DNA of 64,000 bases from an uncultured Clostridia bacterium. Its GTDB lineage: Bacteria > Bacillota > Clostridia > Oscillospirales > SIG627. Of the stretch, positions 61,029 to 64,000 are shown one piece after another. Positions within the stretch are counted from its first letter, which is position 1, and each line of letters begins with the position of its first letter. A model generated the notes under the pieces. That model saw only the letters and a program-made list of their open reading frames with translations. It was not told the DNA's origin and did no database searches. The translations under genes and the position numbers were made by a program. The DNA lies in assembly GCA_947589595.1 (NCBI GenBank), contig CANQBV010000006.1, positions 18,270 to 82,269 of the forward strand. The letters run 5' to 3'.

Positions 61029-61577
61029 TTATTTGCCGAAGTATCTCTTCAGCAGCCCTTCAAAAGCTCTGCCGTGACGAGCCTCGTCCTTTGCCATTTC
61101 GTGAACGGTATCGTGGATCGCGTCGAGGTTGGCGGCTTTCGCTTTCTTGGCAAGCTCAAATTTACCGGCGCAGGCGCCTCTTTCGGCTTCGACTCTCATT
61201 TCCAGGTTCTTTTTGCTGGAGGGAGTGACAACTTCGCCGAGCATTTCAGCAAATCTGGCAGCGTGATCTGCTTCTTCAAAAGCGGCGGTTCTCCAGTATT
61301 CACCGATTTCGGGATAGCCTTCGCGGAACGCTACGCGAGACATGGCCAGATACATACCCACTTCGGAGCATTCGCCCTGAAAGTTGGCGCGAAGACCGTC
61401 GATGATCTCCTGCGGTACGCCTTCTTTGATATCGACAACATGCTCAGTCGCCCAAGTGCTTTCTTCTTCCACGACTTCAACAAACTTTTCACCGGGTGCT
61501 TTGCAAAGAGGGCAGGCGTCCGGTCTGGTATCTGAAACTACGATTTCACCGCAAACTGTGCATTTCCATTTTTTCAT
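61029..61577 (-). CDS. Reverse rubrerythrin (NADH peroxidase type)
   Basis: A 182-residue peroxidase with the rubredoxin-like site first ([12 protein letters not shown]...CPLCKAPG, residues 1-28) and the diiron four-helix domain after it ([46 protein letters not shown], and [16 protein letters not shown]). This order is opposite to classical rubrerythrin and defines the oxygen/peroxide-scavenging revRbr of clostridia. AGGAGAAC site before ATG, with its own promoter at 61627. Forms an operon with rubredoxin. Confidence 0.95.
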   Translation of the reverse strand: MKKWKCTVCGEIVVSDTRPDACPLCKAPGEKFVEVVEEESTWATEHVVDIKEGVPQEIIDGLRANFQGECSEVGMYLAMSRVAFREGYPEIGEYWRTAAFEEADHAARFAEMLGEVVTPSSKKNLEMRVEAERGACAGKFELAKKAKAANLDAIHDTVHEMAKDEARHGRAFEGLLKRYFGK

Positions 61578-61626
61578 TTTTTGTTCTCCTTTTCATGAAA
61601 AATATTTGTAAGGTATTTCCATCTCA

Positions 61627-61654
61627 ATTATAGCATCTACATGACAAAAGTCAA
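61627..61654 (-). promoter_or_regulatory. Promoter of the reverse rubrerythrin-rubredoxin operon
   Basis: Reverse strand TTGACT (61654-61649), 16 bp, TATAAT (61632-61627). No clear PerR box (TTATAAT-N-ATTATAA) is seen around it. Confidence 0.75.
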
Positions 61655-61693
61655 GTTTTTTTTTGAACGGAAGGAAAAAATTCTCATCTTCTC

Positions 61694-61722
61694 TTGCGGC
61701 ATTTTGCAAAGTATGGTAAGAT
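61694..61722 (+). promoter_or_regulatory. Promoter of the DUF1643 operon
   Basis: TTGCGG (61694-61699), 17 bp, TAAGAT (61717-61722). Moderate match, about 50 bases ahead of the ATG. Confidence 0.5.
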
Positions 61723-61774
61723 ATTTATACAGGATTGAACGGCCAATTTTTTTCGTGTAAAAAGGGAGAAATTC

Positions 61775-62398
61775 ATGCATATTCCGCAAACCGAAACCGC
61801 ACTTTTAAAGGTTCTTTCTTTTGAAGATGCCTTGGAGCTTTCTCTTCTGCCGAATGAAAACTATTCGGTGGATCGCTGGCTGTATGTTCCGAATTTTTAC
61901 GCCGAATATCGCTACATTTTGGGAACACGCGGAAAAAAGCCGCTGATTTGTATTGGTATCAATCCCTCTACCGCCGTGCCGGATGCACTGGATCCCACCT
62001 TAAAATCCGTTGAGCGCATTGCTTTGCAAAACGGGTTCGATTCCTTTATTATGTTCAACGTTTACGCGCAGCGCGCTACCGATCCGAATCACATGGAAAA
62101 AGAGTGCAATTCATTTCTTCATAAGCAGAATATGAAAGCCTTTTCCTATATTCTCAGCCTTTCCGATACGCCCTGTATTTGGGCGGCGTGGGGGACGATC
62201 ATTGAAAAAAGGCCCTATCTTTGGGACTGCGTGCAGGACATGATTCAGATTGGAAAAGACTACGGCGCGAAATGGGTTTGCGCAGGAAAATGCTCATTGA
62301 AAAAAGGTCATCCACACCACCCATTATACTTAAAAAAGGAGGAAGCAATCCGAGATTTTGATATCGAACGCTACATAAAAGGATTGAAAATAGAATGA
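61775..62398 (+). CDS. DUF1643 domain protein
   Basis: A 207-residue protein of DUF1643. Key stretches are ICIGINPSTAVPDALDPTLK and FDSFIMFNVYAQRATDPNHM, then WAAWGTI and the C-terminal KGHPHHPLYL. The conserved NPS, DPT and His-rich end recall uracil-DNA-glycosylase-like layouts, but no function is known to me. AAAGGGAG site. It overlaps the lipoprotein gene by four bases (ATGA). Confidence 0.85.
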   Translation: MHIPQTETALLKVLSFEDALELSLLPNENYSVDRWLYVPNFYAEYRYILGTRGKKPLICIGINPSTAVPDALDPTLKSVERIALQNGFDSFIMFNVYAQRATDPNHMEKECNSFLHKQNMKAFSYILSLSDTPCIWAAWGTIIEKRPYLWDCVQDMIQIGKDYGAKWVCAGKCSLKKGHPHHPLYLKKEEAIRDFDIERYIKGLKIE

Positions 62399-62763
62399 AA
62401 AAGAAAATACTTCTGCTATTGCTTGCCATGTGCCTTTTTCTTTGTTCCTGCAAAACAGTGATTCCAAATTCCGAAGAGGCAAAGGAAAAGCTGGAAAATC
62501 TGGGCTATACGGTCGATCTGCAGGTGCAAAGGGGAAACAGCCAGGAAGAATACAGTGTGGATCAGGTTGTCATTTTAAACGCCTACCGGGATGGGGAATT
62601 ACAGTTGCAGGTCTATTATTTCTGCAAGGAAGAAGACACCGAAAAATTTTATAACGCCCATTCCGAATCGCTGAAAAAAAATCAGCAGGTTTTTAAAAAG
62701 AACCGCTATTCCATTTATCGCGGTACTGTTGCCGGCAGGGACGATTTTTTGAGGGAAGAGTAG
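62395..62763 (+). CDS. Small lipoprotein of unknown function
   Basis: A 122-residue protein with a type II signal peptide and lipobox LFLCSC (Cys about 19). The mature domain (LENLGYTVDLQV, LQVYYFCKEEDTEKFYNA, RYSIYRGT) looks like a small alpha-beta fold. I do not recognise the family. Its ATG lies in the DUF1643 stop, and its stop (TAG) shares a base with the GTG of the next gene, so the three are tightly coupled. Confidence 0.75.
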   Translation: MKKKILLLLLAMCLFLCSCKTVIPNSEEAKEKLENLGYTVDLQVQRGNSQEEYSVDQVVILNAYRDGELQLQVYYFCKEEDTEKFYNAHSESLKKNQQVFKKNRYSIYRGTVAGRDDFLREE

Positions 62764-63266
62764 TGGCAAAAGAAGAAAAAACAAACGTCATGCGCCTTTT
62801 GGAGGCAGCAAAGATCCCCTATACCTCACATAGCTACGATCCCGCCGTTACAGACGGGCGGCAGGTGGCAAAGCTTTTAGGGGAAGATCCGGACGCGACT
62901 TTCAAAACGCTGGTCACTGTTTCCGACAGCAAAAAGTATTATGTTTTTGTGGTACCTGTAAACCGGGAATTGGATCTCAAAGCCTGTGCCCGTGCCGCCG
63001 GAGAAAAATCCATTGCGATGATCAAGCAAAAAGAGCTTTTTCCTCTGACCGGGTATCTCCACGGCGGTTGCTCGCCGATCGGAATGAAAAAACAGTTTCC
63101 CTGCTTTTTTGATTCTGCCTGCGAGGGGTTGGATTCTATCACCTGTTCCGCCGGCAAGGTCGGCAGACAGGTAACCGTTCCATTAAAAGAATTTCTCTCG
63201 CTCTGCAAAGCCAAAATTGCCGCCTTTTCCCGGGAAATAAACGAACGCAGCCAGTCTTCTTCTTGA
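62763..63266 (+). CDS. ybaK: YbaK-type Cys-tRNA(Pro)/Cys-tRNA(Cys) deacylase, GTG start
   Basis: A 167-residue YbaK/EbsC protein. DATFKTLVTVSD has the catalytic Lys, VVPVNRELDLKACARAAGEK is the family strand-helix unit, and GYLHGGCSPIGMKK is the conserved GG-x-S-P-x-G loop. Bacterial YbaK removes cysteine wrongly attached to tRNA(Pro). It starts with GTG overlapping the lipoprotein stop (TAGTG), with GGGAAGAG upstream. Second YbaK-type gene of the window; this one is closer to classical YbaK. Confidence 0.92.
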   Translation: MAKEEKTNVMRLLEAAKIPYTSHSYDPAVTDGRQVAKLLGEDPDATFKTLVTVSDSKKYYVFVVPVNRELDLKACARAAGEKSIAMIKQKELFPLTGYLHGGCSPIGMKKQFPCFFDSACEGLDSITCSAGKVGRQVTVPLKEFLSLCKAKIAAFSREINERSQSSS

Positions 63267-63309
63267 GGCGTTGCAGTGAATGAGTTTGAAACACGCAGCA
63301 AAACATAGC

Positions 63310-63350
63310 CACCCGTTGAAAAAGGGGGTGTAGGGCGCCGCGAAAGGCGC
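63310..63350 (+). other. Two adjacent hairpins upstream of the CIRCE element
   Basis: CACCC / GGGTG (63310-63314 with 63326-63330) and GCGCC-GCGAAA-GGCGC (63335-63350, closed by a GAAA-type loop) sit one after the other 40 bases past the ybaK stop. There is no T run, so they are not ordinary terminators. Together with the CIRCE site, promoter and small reading frame, they fill the 373-base gap before hsp20. Confidence 0.4.
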
Positions 63351-63372
63351 AGAAAGGATTGTCGTACTAATA

Positions 63373-63399
63373 TTAGCACTCTCTGCAACAGAGTGCTAA
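63373..63399 (+). promoter_or_regulatory. CIRCE operator (HrcA binding site)
   Basis: A perfect TTAGCACTC (63373-63381), nine-base spacer, GAGTGCTAA (63391-63399). This is the complete consensus of the heat-shock operator bound by the repressor HrcA. The only downstream gene in view is hsp20, 240 bases away, past a promoter-like -10 at 63455. Confidence 0.95.
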
Positions 63400-63432
63400 T
63401 ATTTACAAACAGTTAAAAAATTCGTAACACAA

Positions 63433-63460
63433 ATGACGATTTTAAGGGGTACAATATAAT
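63433..63460 (+). promoter_or_regulatory. Probable promoter upstream of hsp20
   Basis: TATAAT (63455-63460) with ATGACG (63433-63438) at 16 bp. It lies 34 bases downstream of the CIRCE site, so repression would act from upstream of the -35, or another promoter overlaps CIRCE. Confidence 0.55.
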
Positions 63461-63488
63461 CATAAGAAAAGGAAAGAGGGTGAGTCCC

Positions 63489-63587
63489 ATGGGCCATTCA
63501 GGATTAGCGGCACGCAAACAGAAAACGAAAAGATGGAGAGTCCAATGGGCCGCTGAAACCGATTCCGGGTCTGCCCCATCGGCATAG
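63489..63587 (+). CDS. Possible small protein in the hsp20 leader (32 residues)
   Basis: An open frame starts MGHSGLAARKQKTKRWRVQW and ends ETDSGSAPSA before TAG. It is preceded by AAAGAGGGTGAG at reasonable spacing and lies between the promoter at 63433 and hsp20. The peptide is basic at first and soluble. Part of the frame is flanked by a 14-base imperfect direct repeat (63482-63495 and 63538-63551), which weakens the case for a protein. No family recognised. Confidence 0.35.
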   Translation: MGHSGLAARKQKTKRWRVQWAAETDSGSAPSA

Positions 63588-63639
63588 ACATGAAAAGGGC
63601 GGGCATAATAAAATACAGAAGCACATGGAGGTATTTATT

Positions 63640-64000
63640 ATGTTTGAACTTAGACCTTATCGCAGACACAACAGTGAAATCGCTTATAACCCCTTCCGTG
63701 AAATGGAAGAATTCGAAAGAAAGTTCTTTGACGAGCCGTTCGGTTCGTTCTTCCACAGCGGCGACATCGCCGAATTCAAGACCGACATTACCGACGAGGG
63801 CGACCATTACGTTCTCGAAGCGGATCTGCCGGGTTTTGATAAGAAGGATATCCACCTCGACCTTTCCGACAATACGCTCACCATTAACGCTGAGCGTCAT
63901 TCGGAGCATGAGGAAAAGGACAAAAAGCAAAAATATGTCCGGGTGGAGCGCTCCTACGGAAAATACAGCCGTCAGTTCGATGTGTCCTCCGTTGACACAG
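63640..64000 (+). CDS. hsp20: Hsp20/alpha-crystallin small heat-shock protein (cut by window edge)
   Basis: The first 120 codons of a small heat-shock chaperone that holds unfolded proteins. The N-terminal arm is MFELRPYRRHNSEIAYNPFR. The alpha-crystallin domain starts around residue 45 with FKTDITDEGDHYVLEADLPG, followed by FDKKDIHLDLSDNTLTINAE and YVRVERSYGKYSRQF. The C-terminal strand and IxI tail lie beyond the edge. TGGAGG ribosome site eight bases before the ATG. The CIRCE element upstream implies HrcA control and induction by heat. Confidence 0.95.
   Translation, partial: MFELRPYRRHNSEIAYNPFREMEEFERKFFDEPFGSFFHSGDIAEFKTDITDEGDHYVLEADLPGFDKKDIHLDLSDNTLTINAERHSEHEEKDKKQKYVRVERSYGKYSRQFDVSSVDT

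Noticed and set aside
61660..61740. PerR box near the reverse rubrerythrin promoter
   Set aside because: AT-rich sequence only; no inverted TTATAAT-type repeat is present.

Overview
The window looks like chromosome of an anaerobic, spore-forming Clostridia bacterium (Bacillota), probably an uncultured gut lineage. The evidence is direct: spoIVA with a sigma-E-like promoter, a SpoVB-type flippase, the gram-positive replicase gene polC, a PPi-dependent phosphofructokinase, two rubrerythrin-type peroxidases with a rubredoxin, a CIRCE/HrcA operator, strong AAAGGA-type ribosome binding sites, and TTG/GTG starts. Species cannot be named from sequence alone. I see no phage, integrase, insertion sequence, CRISPR array or rRNA.

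Layout. 0-9.6 kb: the start of an ABC-F gene (reverse, cut by the edge), a CapA-like secreted protein that has lost its metal ligands, radC, then uvrB-uvrA-B12-type radical SAM. 9.6-25.3 kb: the housekeeping series rpsB-tsf, pyrH-frr-uppS-cdsA-dxr-rseP-ispG-polC (translation, isoprenoid and phospholipid synthesis, membrane proteolysis, replication), interrupted by a 949-residue secreted cohesin-like protein and by a 146-bp near-palindrome between dxr and rseP. 25.4-32.6 kb: pfp, spoVB-like, an inositol-phosphatase-like enzyme, an ABC-F protein with one dead ATP site, Nudix, YihY and a YbaK-like deacylase.

32.6-36.3 kb (reverse): rsmA followed by a secreted FIVAR-like protein, an HPr-kinase-like ATPase, a PqqD-like protein and an S26-type peptidase, all overlapping or abutting. 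This resembles a peptide-maturation cassette without an evident precursor. 36.3-41.9 kb: rubrerythrin, spoIVA, an odd PFL-activase-like radical SAM protein, mazF, a lipoprotein, and a VTC/DUF4956 pair. 41.9-47.6 kb (reverse): a four-gene overlapping operon of a TerB-C protein, a BrxD/DUF2791-like ATPase, an Lhr-like helicase and an AlkD-like repair protein. This is the best candidate for a genome-defence or DNA-processing system here.

47.8-64 kb: four tRNAs in two pairs; a PlsY-like acyltransferase with a glycolipid glycosyltransferase; a C26 amidase with a possible frameshift near its end; a SIS-domain isomerase; DUF1015-alr-mnmA; a complete branched-chain amino-acid ABC transporter (livJHMGF) under a consensus promoter; a reverse rubrerythrin plus rubredoxin pair; a DUF1643-lipoprotein-YbaK operon; and the start of an hsp20 gene behind a CIRCE element.

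All family names are from memory of motifs; no database search was run. Promoters and terminators were read by eye from spacing and hairpin symmetry.
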